Shown here piece by piece: positions 23,283-35,934 of a stretch of DNA of 64,000 nt. How positions within the stretch are numbered: the stretch's first letter is position 1; each line of letters begins with the position of its first letter. A program made the translations under genes and the position numbers. Source of the stretch: Enchytraeus crypticus (taxonomy: Eukaryota > Annelida > Clitellata > Enchytraeida > Enchytraeidae); assembly GCA_905160935.1 (NCBI GenBank), contig CAJHZI010000184.1:1739501-1803500 (forward strand), read 5' to 3'. A model generated the notes under the pieces. It made no database searches. It was not told the origin of the DNA and was given only the letters and a program-made list of their open reading frames with translations.

Positions 23283-25540
23283 CGTTAGTAGCAGAGAAGA
23301 AGTCGGGGTGAGACAACAGTACTTCTTATATCTTTTAGAACGCGAATTTAAAATACTACGCATTTTTACTTGGGCAATAAAAAGAGGTAGTGAATTTTCC
23401 CCTCCCCCAACCTCGGTCATGCGTACGTTGGCTCTATATCCTCTTATTTGCTTATATTTATTATTTTATTTCTTATTTTTTATTTACTTACTTATTGTTA
23501 TTTATTTTCTTATTTATTTGCATGTAATAAAAATCACTGACTAAATTCAACACATTATTTGTTCTGGATGGTGCCAGAAACAACATTGCCAAAGACATAA
23601 ACTAATTCATTAATCAGGACTCTACCCCATTCCTGAAAAGAATAACAGAGAAACATAATTGAGAATTGCACTGGAGCGATCAGTTATTTGATGCCCTTAG
23701 TTTTTTTCTTATATTCTCAAATTACTTTTAATATTATATAAAAATACAGAATGGATTAGTTTTTTAGATTAGTGTTTACACTCATATCGTTTATCTCGTG
23801 TTGCGATATAGTTAGTGTAATATATATTTTTGCTTGTTAAAGGACAACATATCTTCTTCTGATATTATTTACGGGATACCATGGAATAGATTAAACTGAA
23901 AAATGTTATGAGCATATCTTAAGAGGCGACTAATCAAACACTGGGAAAACTAGTAAAATCAATTTCAGCGTAAGAGAGAGTTTGAAAGAAAAATGTAATC
24001 CCCTAGCAAAATTGCAATTGTTTAAAATATTTATACTATATCAGCTTAGAGAACGTAGCGGTTTTGTAAAGATGAAAGTTGCTATTTATTTATCAAATAT
24101 GGTTGAAAAACTGAAATAGGGCTGAAGGTTTTAAGGCGTTTCAGAAATGACAAATTTTTGCATTAGATTCGGCCTTGTGATTAATTTCTAGATATTTTGT
24201 GAATCTCTAATTGGCTTCAAATCGTTTAAATCAATACACAAATGCAAATAAGCTAGTAGATAGATTCCTAATCCAAATCAATTTTCTCCCGGCCACGCAC
24301 AATTAATTCAGAACTCGGTTTTGAATGGTGGGAACAGTGAAAGCAGAACAAAGATTAAAGAATGGTTATTCATCATTCAGCGTCCTCGTAATTGATTTTA
24401 AATCCGAATAATTGAACTAAGTGCAATCATGTTCTGAAGATATTTTTCTGAAGGTTTTGTTCTTTTATTTTGTGCTAATGGAAGCTGATTTTATATTATA
24501 AAATAACTAATATAAAGTATTTTAGCGATCTGTAGAATGCACCTCTTTAATACGTTTCAGACTCGTTTAATTTTTTCAGCCAACTACGGTAAATAAATAG
24601 TACAATTCTTTACGTGCAAAAGCTGCTCACTTCAAAGTGATGTAGTGCCAATGGGACAATTTATCATAATATTATCGGGGAGCTATTCTTGATCTCGTAT
24701 CCTATATTGTTAGATACAAAATTGTGTTTTGAGTTTTAGTTTATCGTTTGCGAAGAGATCAATATATTGGTCGAGATTGTGTTACTAGGTGAACTTCGTA
24801 CTAATTGTAAGTAAAAGTATACATGTATATACTGAACATAAAATACAAACAAATACTCTATATCATCGATGCTAATTTTGACATTATAACGCCAATTACA
24901 AGATTGTGAACTGAAAGTAAAATGTTCATTAGCCCATTCTAAACGATAATCTGTAGAGCATATCCAAGGTTTAGGCGCATTGCCATGTCTAAGACAACGG
25001 TTAAACGGAAAGAACATATTTGGGAGATTGCAAATCCAGCATACTTCAGACATGAAGGGTAACTATCATTCCAGCTAGCTGAACTTTTTGAAGCCAGGAG
25101 AAACGAATGAAGATATCTTGAAGAAATTCTTTGTAAGTCGAGAATATTTGACTGATTGAGATGTACTCGCGGTGCGGATGAAGGGAGAGAGTTCTGGAGA
25201 AAAGAGCGAAACTCTGTAACAAATTTATCCTACGCAGCGGAAATTGACTTACACAATAATACTATGGTCGCTGCTGTGTAATTTGAAGGCAGATAAGGGT
25301 AACGCTGCCGACGCTTTGTTGATGGCTCATTTATCACAATGCAGATGAAATGCAATTTCACAAAAGAATAATACACGGACATTGAGGATAGTATCGTCTT
25401 ATAATGGATATCCTCAGGAAGGCGTTAATCTCTTGAATTGTACTGTAGCAACCAAATCACGTACAATATCTAGGGAAGTTTTGATTGTTACTACTACCAG
25501 ATGTACCCGTGGGCAAAAGTGCACAGATCTGTGAGAAATG
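23283..25540. other. Intronic sequence, no recognised repeat
   Basis: Unique-looking DNA. A 24180-24420 stretch rich in TAATT cores with CAAAGATTAAAG could be regulatory. No exon supported. Confidence 0.35.
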
Positions 25541-25554
25541 ACCACTTTTAACTG

Positions 25555-25622
25555 AACCTAGATTTGAATCCCAACCTCTCAGTCTTAATTCCGACGCTCT
25601 ACCAATGTACCATACACATATC
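25555..25622 (-). mobile_element. tRNA-like sequence (SINE head or tRNA pseudogene)
   Basis: Reverse strand reads GGTACATTGGTAGAGCGTCG (A-box-like) and GGTTGGGATTCAAATC (B-box-like). Arms do not form a convincing cloverleaf, so it is not called a tRNA. Confidence 0.4.
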
Positions 25623-26479
25623 AATAAATATCTAAAATGTCTTACTTATGAAAAGAGTGTTTTATGTAGGAATTGTAAATATGACCCTGTGATTTTAAGT
25701 TTTTCTCGCCAGAGGACAGCGCTGTAATCAGCGTTACTTCAGGCAGACAGACATACCGAACTGCCTCATTGTATATATAATAATAATTATAATTCGTCTA
25801 CTGGTTATATATTAATTTATTTTTATTTTTATTTGCTTTTATTTCATTTATGGCATCTCTTCGACTTTTCTTTTAACATATTAGTAATATTCAGAATTTA
25901 AATTTTGACATTATAATAATTATTGACGGCTTTCTTAGTTTAATTTTAGTACTACGCCTGTCCTACGAAGCGAACCAGCAAAAGTGTTTGAGGTCAAGGA
26001 ATATCTTGTAAGGTCATGTTTGGCTCAGGTGTGTCGTCTTTGTAAAAGCTAGACTTTTTTGATGTGATCTTTTCTTTGTGAATTGTGACGACATCGTGAA
26101 AGAAAACTCTGAATAGAAATAAGGAAGGACTTTCTTTTTAGCTTAACTCAAATAGGCAGATCTCTAATCACAATATTTGTAGTTCAGCGATCCTTCGTGG
26201 CTGAGCGTTATATATTAGTTAAGTGTTAATTAGATTGTTGATCATCGCGATACCGTAGTAATTCGTATTAGAATGTGTTTAGATCTAGGTGGGTAAAAGA
26301 GACTGACCAGTTACTGCTAGACTAAGTGTCGTAAGAGAAAAATTAAGAAGTTATAGAAGGAGGCAGTAGAAATCTATGTCTGAATCTAGATACATATCTA
26401 CCTTCCGAAATGGAGTTCAATTGCTTGCTTCATTTATTCTACAAATCTCTAGATAATGTTCTAGTTCTATGTCTTTCTC

Positions 26480-26790
26480 TATTTAGTGTACTGCCAATTG
26501 GCAGGTTCAAGGTACACATTCATACTCAAAGTCTGCTTTCTCGCTCCATAAGAGCACTCCTTAGATCAACAAGGTAATCCCTTCACAAAGGCTTTGCCTT
26601 ATCCATACCTTATGTAGCCTATAGCTTGGGAAAAATATGGCTTCTGAGGTCGTTTCCCGTTGCCTTCCTCAGCTAGGTGGATTAATTACCATTTAATCCT
26701 GGGGGAAAAATATTTCATGGTGAGGTGGGTCCCCTCTTGCCATCCTCAGCTCCTGCCTTTAGTCGCCTCTTACGTAATGCTGTTTTCCTA
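26480..26790 (-). mobile_element. SINE A copy, long form
   Basis: Reverse strand: GAGGATGGCAAGAGGGGACC, CACCTCACCATGAAATATTT, GGTAATTAATCCACCTAGCT, GAGGAAGGCAACGGGAAACG, GGATAAGGCAAAGCCTTTGT, GTTGATCTAAGGAGTGC, ending ACCTTGAACCTGCCAATTGG; hairpin CTGCC-AATT-GGCAG at 26491-26504. It sits 330 bp upstream of the exon 2 acceptor, antisense to the gene. Confidence 0.85.
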
Positions 26791-27115
26791 TTCCTCTAAA
26801 ATTTTGATCATATGATTTGGCATATGATGTGTATGATGTAATAAATATAAATAAATAACTAAAACGGCTCATTTCTGTCGAAATAACCTTTTTAATTTGA
26901 TAAATATGTTTTCGATAGACTACTCTTACCAAAAATCAACAATTGACAGAGAGTAGCAAAATAACTTGATAAATTGGCATAGCAGTACACTAGTACAATC
27001 AACTGAAAAGATTTTTAAAAATATATTCGTAATATCAACTATGACATTAACGAATAACATAATTCCAAATATCTACTCTACAGATGACATTACAGATTCA
27101 TTTCTATATTTTCAG

Positions 27116-28150
27116 GTTTGGCTGCTCATGGAGTACCCCGAGAGTTCTCTAGCAGCTCGAATTATTGCTTTATTCTCCGTTATCGTCATACTTCTTTCCA
27201 TCGTCATATTCTGCGTTGAAACACTTCCGCAGTTTAGGACGTACAAACTGGTCAATCAGACCTCACCGAACGATTCCACCACCTGGTCTAACGACCCCAA
27301 GGACAACCTCATCGAGGACGACGATGTTCCACGGTTCACCGAACCCTTCTTCATCATAGAGACTATTTGTATCATATGGTTTACCTCGGAGTTGCTCATT
27401 AGATTTGCTTCCTGCCCGAATCATCTGGCTTTCTTCAAGAACGTAATGAACGTGATCGACGTGTTCGCTATTGCTCCTTACTTCATAACTCTCGGGACGG
27501 TGATTGCTGACGAAGGGCGCTCGAACAATCAAGCCATGTCGTTGGCCATACTCCGAGTCATTAGACTTGTGCGAGTGTTTCGTATCTTTAAGCTTTCGCG
27601 TCATTCTAAGGGCCTGCAGATTCTCGGCCAGACTATTCGCGCCAGTATGCGCGAACTCGGTTTGCTCATTTTCTTCCTTTTCATTTGCGTCATTCTCTTT
27701 TCGAGCGCGGTCTACTTCTCCGAGGTTGACTACCCTGGCTCGTTCTTCACCAGCATTCCCGCCGCTTTCTGGTGGGCGGTAGTTACTATGACTACCGTTG
27801 GCTACGGTGACATGATGCCCATCAGCCCGTGGGGTAAACTGATCGGATCAATGTGTGCAATAGCGGGTGTGCTAACCATTGCCCTACCCGTACCCGTCAT
27901 AGTATCTAACTTTAACTACTTCTACCACCGCGAGATAGACAGCGATGATAAGCTGGGATATGAACAGAATCAGGACGAGCTGACCTCTGGAAGAGACGAG
28001 GAGGAGGGGCTGTGTAATGATGTGGAAGATGACATGCTGCTTGGGGGCGGGAGTAAACTCTCTATGACCCAGCTGTCTAATCATGACCGATTTAGCGTTC
28101 GCTCAGACAATTGTAGGGAAATCAATCTAGAGCAAGAAACCGGCGTATAG
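27116..28150 (+). CDS. Sh-like: Kv1/Shaker-type K+ channel, exon 2 (S1-S6, pore, C-terminus)
   Basis: 344 codons plus stop; acceptor TTTTCAG at 27115, phase 0, continuing exon 1 as [12 protein letters not shown] exactly where Kv1 proteins read on from T1 to S1. Exon residues: S1 about 12-36; S1-S2 loop with sequons NQT (47) and NDS (52), as in glycosylated Shaker; S2 about 77-99 with the charge-transfer Phe and acidic residues (WFTSE); S3 about 109-130; S4 about 141-160 with the full arginine ladder ([13 protein letters not shown]); S5 about 180-203; pore helix and filter TMTTVGYGD (224-232); S6 about 241-270 with the PVP gate hinge. The tail is short (about 72 residues) and ends ETGV, a class I PDZ ligand like Shaker's ETDV that binds Dlg/PSD-95-type scaffolds. 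Oddities: Met at Shaker T449, Ala at D431, Thr at K427, Pro at V453, and a short S3-S4 linker. The whole transmembrane part is one exon. Confidence 0.96.
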   Translation, partial: VWLLMEYPESSLAARIIALFSVIVILLSIVIFCVETLPQFRTYKLVNQTSPNDSTTWSNDPKDNLIEDDDVPRFTEPFFIIETICIIWFTSELLIRFASCPNHLAFFKNVMNVIDVFAIAPYFITLGTVIADEGRSNNQAMSLAILRVIRLVRVFRIFKLSRHSKGLQILGQTIRASMRELGLLIFFLFICVILFSSAVYFSEVDYPGSFFTSIPAAFWWAVVTMTTVGYGDMMPISPWGKLIGSMCAIAGVLTIALPVPVIVSNFNYFYHREIDSDDKLGYEQNQDELTSGRDEEEGLCNDVEDDMLLGGGSKLSMTQLSNHDRFSVRSDNCREINLEQETGV

Positions 28151-28831
28151 TGCTACATTTTGACCTCTTCTTTACTTTTAAAACTATTAGATTGTAATTA
28201 TATTATATAAGGTTTCGCAGAAAATTAAGAGCTTACAAATTATTACGAGCTACATAAGTTTTCAGTGTTTCAATTGAGATACATTTTCTGAGTTAGATAG
28301 CAGATATATTATGGATGTGTAATAGTCTCACACTCAGTAGCATATAAAGTACTGCTTTTCCAGGTTCACAGAACACGTGACAGCATCAATGCGCGACTAG
28401 ACTTAATCACTTGAACCTTCGTCAGGTGTTGAAGTAAAACCAATGGTCGCGGTTTTAAATCTCGAATATATCATGATATGGTTACTGCTTTCTCAGTCTT
28501 GAATAGTTTTGCTCATATTATAAACTAGTTTACGTTTTCTATATACTTGATTAAGTGTATTGAAACAAATATGTGTAAATTATAAAATATTTTGCAAATA
28601 ATCAGAAATACGCAATATATAGCCTAATTATATGCTTTTAAAGTTCTTTTTTTATCAATAATTAATTATGTAGGTCTCCATGTACATATACATGTATAAT
28701 GGTTTATAATAGTGATGTAATGCTTGTATGGTATTAAATATCTCAGTGAAACCTGTAGTATTGCGTTATTTATGTCTTCCGTTAAATTATTCCGTTAGAT
28801 TATTTGGCATAACTGCTAATATGCTAATAAA
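28151..28831 (+). other. Probable 3' UTR with candidate poly(A) signal
   Basis: AT-rich sequence directly after the channel stop codon. The first perfect AATAAA I find on the + strand is at 28826-28831, which would give a 3' UTR of about 0.7 kb. Usage of this signal is inference; variant hexamers lie nearer. Confidence 0.35.
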
Positions 28832-31342
28832 ATTTTAAATCTAATTTCTTCTTTCGAGAGTACATCTGAAACAATCTAACCGCTGTTTTTGAACCCACAG
28901 CTGTTGATCCAGAGACCGACACCTAACTATACTCGCCATATTTATGATTATTGATCGTTTAGTTTCGTCAACGACATGTACAATATAAGCTATCTGATTC
29001 TCTGTGAAACAAATATTTGTTGCTGCGATTGTGCTGAACATTCCATAATTACCTGACGTTATTGATTGCTTTCTAATTCTGCTTTATTTAATAGTCTATA
29101 CATAAATTAATCGTATTCATGTTATGGCACCATTAATTCCCAAGAGAGTGTGGATAGAATGTAATTGAAAATCATTCCTCTAGATTAGGCCTACATAGAA
29201 TTATATTTAGCCTACATATGGTCTATATGGCCCAGGCATTTGTTAAATAATACTATTATTCCTATCCTCTTTCTTATTTTTATTACTATTTACTACTTAT
29301 AAGTTGTTAGTACTAGAAAATTAATTTTAAAAGTATAACTACCTGCGCAATATATCCCATTAAAATTCTGAACCTTTAAAAATTGCTAACATTCTATCTT
29401 CTAATATACATATATAACTTACTTGTGAAAATAAAAGTCTATTATATTTTGAAGGTGATAATTACTATTAAAATGAATTCTGATGTCAAAATGAAACTTT
29501 ACATTATGCATGTATTTTATTATCTTCTTCACTATCTCTGTTAATCGAATCATAGATATATCTGTTGTTTTCATTCTGTCATTTGCTCAAGTTTGACTAA
29601 TTAATTTTAGGAAAGGTAGAAGATAAATTTAACGTACATTTTTAAAATAATTGTTTGCTATGAGTCACTTGAATATTACAAAAATTTCTAAATGTATGAT
29701 TTGACTAGCAAGACGGTGAACAATTGTTGATTGTATTTAGGCCTACTTCGAATTGTTACGTGAACTCAAATTGTAATCTTGAAAAGATTATTTCCATCGC
29801 CTGAGATTATATTAAGAATGTACAATATTCAAGTGCAGTACACGAAGTTAGTAAGATTGAAAATGTCATTATTGATCTGACATATATTTTTATTTAAATT
29901 ATTAGAATTAAATTTGAAATTACGACGCCTAATTCAATGATGTGCCTAATTAAGTTTAAGTTATAAGGTTGCATTTTAGTATTAATTGTATTCTAACAAT
30001 GATATACTGTACATCTAATTCTTCGCTAGTCTTCATAGAAAGGAGTCATGCTCAACAGTCGCTATTTCCATCTAGATATTCCATACTAGATACGGATGGA
30101 TTAATTATTAACGGAGATTTTAAAATTGTTAATAACTATTGTTTGAAATAGAAACCAAAACTGAAAAGAAACTTCTAACTACAAATTACAAATAATTTAA
30201 TAAAATATATTGTAATATAATTTAATATAACTATAATAGAGAAACAATAAAATTGCATCTTTTTTATAAAAGTTTACATTTTACGTGAGAAAGTTTTAAA
30301 ATTTTGAACGAAAATTCTTGATTTGATTTTCATAATTGACAGTCATTAAAATGAAATATTCAAGATAGCGGACGAACAGGCCTTCACTTTGTTCTTTTGT
30401 CGAGTGGTTTAATTAATTGGAGTAATCAGAGTGATGTGTGACTGCTTCAGACGATGACGAATACAATCACGGATCAGTCCATAAAAAAACTTAATGATAA
30501 TAAAAATACGCTGCTATAATTATACTATATAATAATCATGTTATATTTCATTATCATTACGCTTTTCATACTTTTTCAATTTCAAACATTTACCATTTGG
30601 CAGCGCTCTCTATTTCTTTAAAATTAAAGATAAAGATTCAAGTCATACGTCAAAATTTAAAATTACTTGGAATATCTATGTTGTTGATTCAATTTAAATC
30701 TTCTCAACAAACCTTGACTGAACGGTAGATGACGCTCAATGTAATCAATAGCTAAGGGCTGTATTAATCATTGACGTTATTAGCATCAATACCCACTTAT
30801 TCCACTGCTCTTCTCACTAATGAACTCTTTACAAGTGTAGAATTCGCTTAGTAGGACAAAACATTTAAAATAAATAGTTCACTTATTTTATTCTTAGTGT
30901 GTTAATTACTCAAACGAATTTCTCGATTCCAGCTCTTAAATTACGCTAAGTTTTTCCAAAACTCTGACCAAGATCCCTACTAAATGCATTAAAGCAACTG
31001 AATATTTTAAAACAGCAGTTTTCAGACTTGCAGAGAAAATTCCGATTTATGTCTATTTATGTTGCGGACTGTCATTTCGGATTTTTTTTCGACTATCCCA
31101 CTCTGAAAATATTGGACACATGCGCTCTTTCCTTTTAGTTTACGAAATTGCCGCCTATTCACCTGCTCGACATACAAGAATATTATTCCCTAATCACACA
31201 AGTTAACAATGAAGGCACATGCACACCTCGAATAGGCGACAGCATCCATTTTGAGAACCACTGATGTAAAGAGTCTTAAGAGATTACTCGTAGATTATTC
31301 TACATTCTTTTCTTTATTCTCTGCAATAGAAAAAATACATAT
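28832..31342. other. AT-rich 3' flank of the channel gene
   Basis: No coding sequence supported. A stretch at 30370-30480 (TGGTTTAATTAATTGGAGTA, GATGACGAATACAATCACGG) looks less degenerate than its surroundings. Confidence 0.4.
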
Positions 31343-31608
31343 GCTCTCTCTCTCTCTCTCTCTCTCAGTGCACTGCCTACTGGCAGATCCATGATCCATA
31401 TAACGCATCTACTAATCTCTATCTTCCGTTTTCCTCTTCATGTCTGCATACGAGTGGATCTTTAAATCATCTAACATTCCTTTTGATATACCATTATTCT
31501 TGGGAAGATTTTGCCTTTGACGACGTGGTCCCCCTATGCCTTTCTAATCTTCGTCTAACATTTACATGGTAGGGGCGTTATTCCCTGAGAACACTATCCT
31601 GTTTAACC
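31343..31608 (-). mobile_element. Internally deleted RTE: 5' UTR fused to 3' end
   Basis: Reverse strand starts GGTTAAACAGGATAGTGTTC, GGCATAGGGGGACCACG, AATAATGGTATATCA (RTE 5' UTR), then jumps at about 31480 to GGAATGTTAGATGATTTAAA, GATCCACTCGTATG, and ends GATCTGCCAGTAGGCAGTGC plus (GA)n. Endonuclease and reverse transcriptase, about 2.9 kb, are missing. Same design as 63684-63940. Confidence 0.85.
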
Positions 31609-34600
31609 ATATTCTATCATACCATATTTACATATGCAACCTCTCAAAAAGTCTGTCTTTTAAGATGCCACTTTAGCATCTGAGCTAATAGTTAAACACA
31701 TTTGAGTCGAAATGGCTTTTAGCTGCATGTGTTGCAGTAGAGTGGATGTGAGCGAAGAATGAGCTGTTATCAGCATAAGATGTTTCTCTCAATAGTCTTC
31801 GCTGACCGATGAACGTCGATCTCTGTAATTTAATTTGCCTTCTTGAAATGAAACATGTCATTCCCGGTCGAAACAAGGTCGATGCAAATGACACTGACTG
31901 GTTTCCGGAAAGAATATAAATACTCTGTTCTGGATTTAGTAACATGTTCAAAATACGCATTTGCAATGGTCTTCGCGTAAGCCTCTTACAATAAAGGTAA
32001 GCGGCTTACATTAAGCCATGCTACTGGTGATATTCAAAGATTCTATTTTGCAAATGACAGGACTACGCTTCGGTGTTTGGAGCAAGTTAATGCAGAGGGT
32101 GTAATAATAACTTGCAACAATTTCCTAAAAAGAGAAAAAACATATCGTCAGATATGTGTCCCTAATTTAGATATTGATGATGGTACCATAGTTATGTGGT
32201 TTTATCTCTCTTCAAGAGCGTAAAAATATGATTTACTTAGCTTAATTATAACTGCTAATATTCAAACCTGCTGCAATACGAAACTAATTTTAATATACAT
32301 GTATATTGTTGCTCAAAATTGTCTTTTTCAGTTCTTCTGTTCTGACATCAAACCATAGACAGTAATTCCACAACTTCACTATCGATAGTTGAAATCTTTG
32401 TATCTTAATTAGCCCATTAATCAACATATTATTAATTAACTTATATAACAAGAATTAAAATATTATTTATTTCTGTAAATAAAAATAGGCTACACGGTTT
32501 TCTCTTCTTTGGCGTTTTGCTGCAAAATGAAAGATGGCATATTTTTAATATCGGAGAGTACATAGTTACTACATTATTAAACTTACAAGAAATTTTATTC
32601 TCTGTTACGATATTTTACGAAAACATTAGGGACTTGGAGTACAGTCACAGTTGAATACTTTTTATAATCAGAGCTACATATATGACTGCCCATAAAAGTA
32701 TAAAGTAGTTATAAATTTTTGAAATAAATTAGATTTCCGCTCTGACTAGGCCTTGTTAGATAGAATCCTTCATAAAATGTTTAAAATTAGATCTTAAATA
32801 TTAGGCCCATAGCAAAAAATATATATAGTAGTTTAAATTATTTATATTTTAAATTATTTGTAAAAATTATAGTATAAATATTTAGTAGTTTTTGAATAGG
32901 TTTATAACTCTAAAGGATCATGTTTATAATATCTGTTTCAGTTCACCCAGAGGAGGAGGGGCACCGGCTCATTATGTTCATTCTGAGACGCAAGAAAAAT
33001 GATGTAAAGTTGTCATTGAAGTTAGATGGTATTTTTAAGAAGAAATTTTTGAAATACATGTAGACGACATACGCTTTCATTTTGCGAATGATGAAAGCGC
33101 CATTAAAGCTTTCGGTTTTCATTTAGTGTTCTTGAAATGACAGGTATCTGGTAAGAAGAGCTTTCAACTAATGTCTGTATGTTTAATAATGTGATAGTAT
33201 AAAACTGCGTCTAAAATGAGGATCTATTTAAATTTTTCAGATCCAGAGCTATAAAATTAATTACGACTATGTCAAGATCAAAGTTTAAACACTATGTTAC
33301 GATAAACAATTTAAACTATTACTGGCGCTACAATTACTAAATATTCAGAAATGCAATAAAACTATCTTATAAATTAATACACATGTATGCAAAGTATATT
33401 ATTTCAGTTTATTCATGCGTCCATAGTCATTAACTTTACATTTCTTTCAAGAAATCGACTTGTCTGTATTAGTCGATCAACGTAGATATTGATTAACGAA
33501 CTTGAATAACATCTCTGTCCTCATTTCATTCAAATATATTAGCAGTTCAACTAATCAAAATATCGATACAATGGACTAATAAAGTATTAGGCAAGGCTTT
33601 AAATGATTTATTGATAAATCTTTTGCAAGATTTGCGCTTGAATTACAGTATTCGGTTGTATTTGAGGAAGAGAATATATGAATTCAGCTAAGCATAAATA
33701 TTTCATATTCTGTGCCAGAAGACCAATAAGAAATTTAGTTAGTAGACCCATATACTACAATGCCAAGTAAGAACATTTGGAAGCTTAAAGTACAATTACT
33801 ATATTGGTAGAACAATATTCTTTTAAGAATAATTCGTTTTAATTAGAGATCTTGTTGATCTTCTTCTATTGAGTAAATGTATTTCTAGGTTTGTAGTCAG
33901 AATTAATCTTGACACTTCGATGCCTTCCATTTTACAACTACGAGATAAAGTTTTAACTTTGGCTTTAACTTGGGAATTAATGAAGTATCGTATCTAGGAA
34001 TCCATAGAGTATACTTGGACAACATTAAGCTAAAACTCATTTAAGAATCTGCTTTACTGAGCCTCCAAAAATAGGCTACTCTCATTATACTAAACTCCGC
34101 TCAATAGGGCGCCAATTCAAAGACACCATCTTAACACAGTTGACTATCTAACAAAACGTCTTGCAATTTGACTTTAAAGTAAAATAGGTATTTTTTTTAA
34201 ATACGTTTTTTGTACGTTGTTAATTTCTCAAAGAACGCGAATGATATAGTCACATATTGCACGGCGAAGGTGCTCCAAAATAATCACCGAATAACTGCGT
34301 TTAGTCCATTTCCGTGCCCAAACTCGTTAATTTTTATAAGCTTGTATTCACTTCGAGCTTGCAGTAACTAAAATGAAATTAAGTGAACACGAAGGTACTC
34401 AAAAAGTCCATTCATGCAGTTTTACCACAGAAGAAGTTATCAAGAGAGTATGAATATTTAAGGGTATTTTAGCACCCTGGCGAATAATGAATTGAGGATT
34501 ATGCATCCATGTTGAAGAGGATACAATGCTTAACACCTATGATTCGCTGCGAAAGCTGAAACCATTCATCTTCCATCAGCTGTGCAGGACAAACCTTGTC

Positions 34601-34880
34601 TGATCATGGTTTGGGATTTATCAAGGCATTAATATCGTCAATACATCAACATGCCCTTCAAAAGTCGCCTCAAAATTTTCAGCCTTGTCATAAAGGGGCA
34701 ATACAAGATTCTAAGAAATCTTTTTGCAAACTCTTGGCTTTTATTTAATCTTTGCATTTAGCCTTAAATAAGCACTAATTATCTGATTGAATATAAATGT
34801 AGACGTTTTTTTTACATTATGATTATAGGTCTATGCATGCATGTAACTATACTGTAAAAAAGCATATCATATGTATCATA
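31609..34880. other. AT-rich intergenic sequence, no recognised feature
   Basis: I see no gene, RNA or known repeat; many A/T homopolymers. Confidence 0.4.
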
Positions 34881-34884
34881 TTCC

Positions 34885-35155
34885 GGGCGGTGTCCGGAAC
34901 ACTGAAAATAAACCAACCTTAAACTCCATGTGTCCAAAAGACAACTGAGCAAGAACAAAAAAGCAATTCAAACCACCTCAGAAAATATGTTAGTCCCAAA
35001 TTATAGGCTACATTATGGTGTTGATAAGGCAAAGCCTTTTATGAAGGGTTTAAATTGTTAATAGACGGAGTGCTCTTTGTGGAGTGTGAAAAGCAGCATT
35101 TTAATATTACTCTTTATCATGGACCTGCCACTTGGCAACTTTGCAGACGCTAGAA
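34885..35155 (+). mobile_element. SINE A copy
   Basis: Head GTCCGGAACACTGAAAATAA, CCAACC; body AACCACCTCAGAAAATATG, GATAAGGCAAAGCC; end ATGGACCTGCCACTTGGCAA. Confidence 0.75.
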
Positions 35156-35257
35156 ATAAGAATAAGGGAATAAGCATAGAAATAGGCATAAGAAATAAGC
35201 ATAATATCTATTGTATATATTTTTCTCACTTTCTGTTTCACGATATTTATAGAGCAC

Positions 35258-35301
35258 GCTCTTAGTGCACTGTCTACTGGCAGGTCCATGGTGTATAATT
35301 A
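35258..35301 (-). mobile_element. RTE terminal fragment
   Basis: Reverse strand ATACACCATGGACCTGCCAG, TAGACAGTGCACTAAGAGCG. Only about 44 bp; it sits 100 bp from the end of a SINE A copy in opposite orientation. Confidence 0.6.
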
Positions 35302-35934
35302 TATCCATCGAAAGTTAACTTCCTTTACAAAATATTGCGTCCTAATCACACTTTATCATATCCTACAACATGAGACAAATTTTAATTCTGAAGATATGCT
35401 CCAGTGCCTTCATCAGGTAAATGTTTATTTTATATAAAAATATTTAATACGTATCACCGATGAACTATCTTATTTTCGGACAAGGATTTACACTGAGATC
35501 AGCTGATTGGTCTTCCATATGTCATGCTGGACTAAATGGTAGGACCTGGAGTTTGTCAGATATAAAACAAATAGCAATAAAAACTTCTTCCTTCAGGCAG
35601 AGTCCAGCCGTATTTACCTAAGAAGGTTGGGGAGTATCCCTTAGGGTCCTCATGTCCAATTTGCTTTAGAGCTTTGTGAAGCATGTTATGGAATTCAGTT
35701 GTCCATGCCACAGCGTCTAGCAGACACCCCTGAGGCGGCAGGATATAATATTGATACAGCCATTCTTACAATAACATTGACCATAACATGATAAATATAA
35801 ACCAATGATATTATATTGACCGGAAAGAGCAGGTTATGTACGCCGTTATCATGCAGCTAGTAACTAGGCCTATATATTTTGAAATTATATGTTTAATTTA
35901 ACAATATATAACATTTAAAGCCAAAAAGTTTAAA

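Larger units (their letters stand above)
13062..27115 (+). other. Kv1 gene intron, 14,054 bp, GT-AG
   Basis: Bounded by donor GTTAGT at 13062 and acceptor TTTCTATATTTTCAG ending at 27115; both flanking codons are whole (phase 0). It separates T1 from S1. It holds SINE fragments, an RTE 5' UTR fragment, an AT-repeat palindrome, a 1.8 kb satellite, a LINE fragment with target-site duplication, and an 18-bp-unit minisatellite. An alternative internal exon cannot be excluded, but I see no conserved Kv1 coding sequence inside. Confidence 0.85.

Noticed and set aside
23149-23544. 131-codon hydrophobic + strand frame
   Set aside because: Generated by TCTA and TTATT repeats; no genuine membrane-protein signature.
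24736-25053. 105-codon minus-strand frame (CWICNLPNMFFPFNRCL) inside the intron
   Set aside because: No recognisable domain, AT-rich composition and a low-complexity C-terminus; length is within chance for 64 kb. Kept in mind only because it is cysteine/tryptophan-rich.
25555-25622. Functional tRNA gene on the minus strand
   Set aside because: A- and B-box-like words are present, but the acceptor and anticodon arms do not pair.
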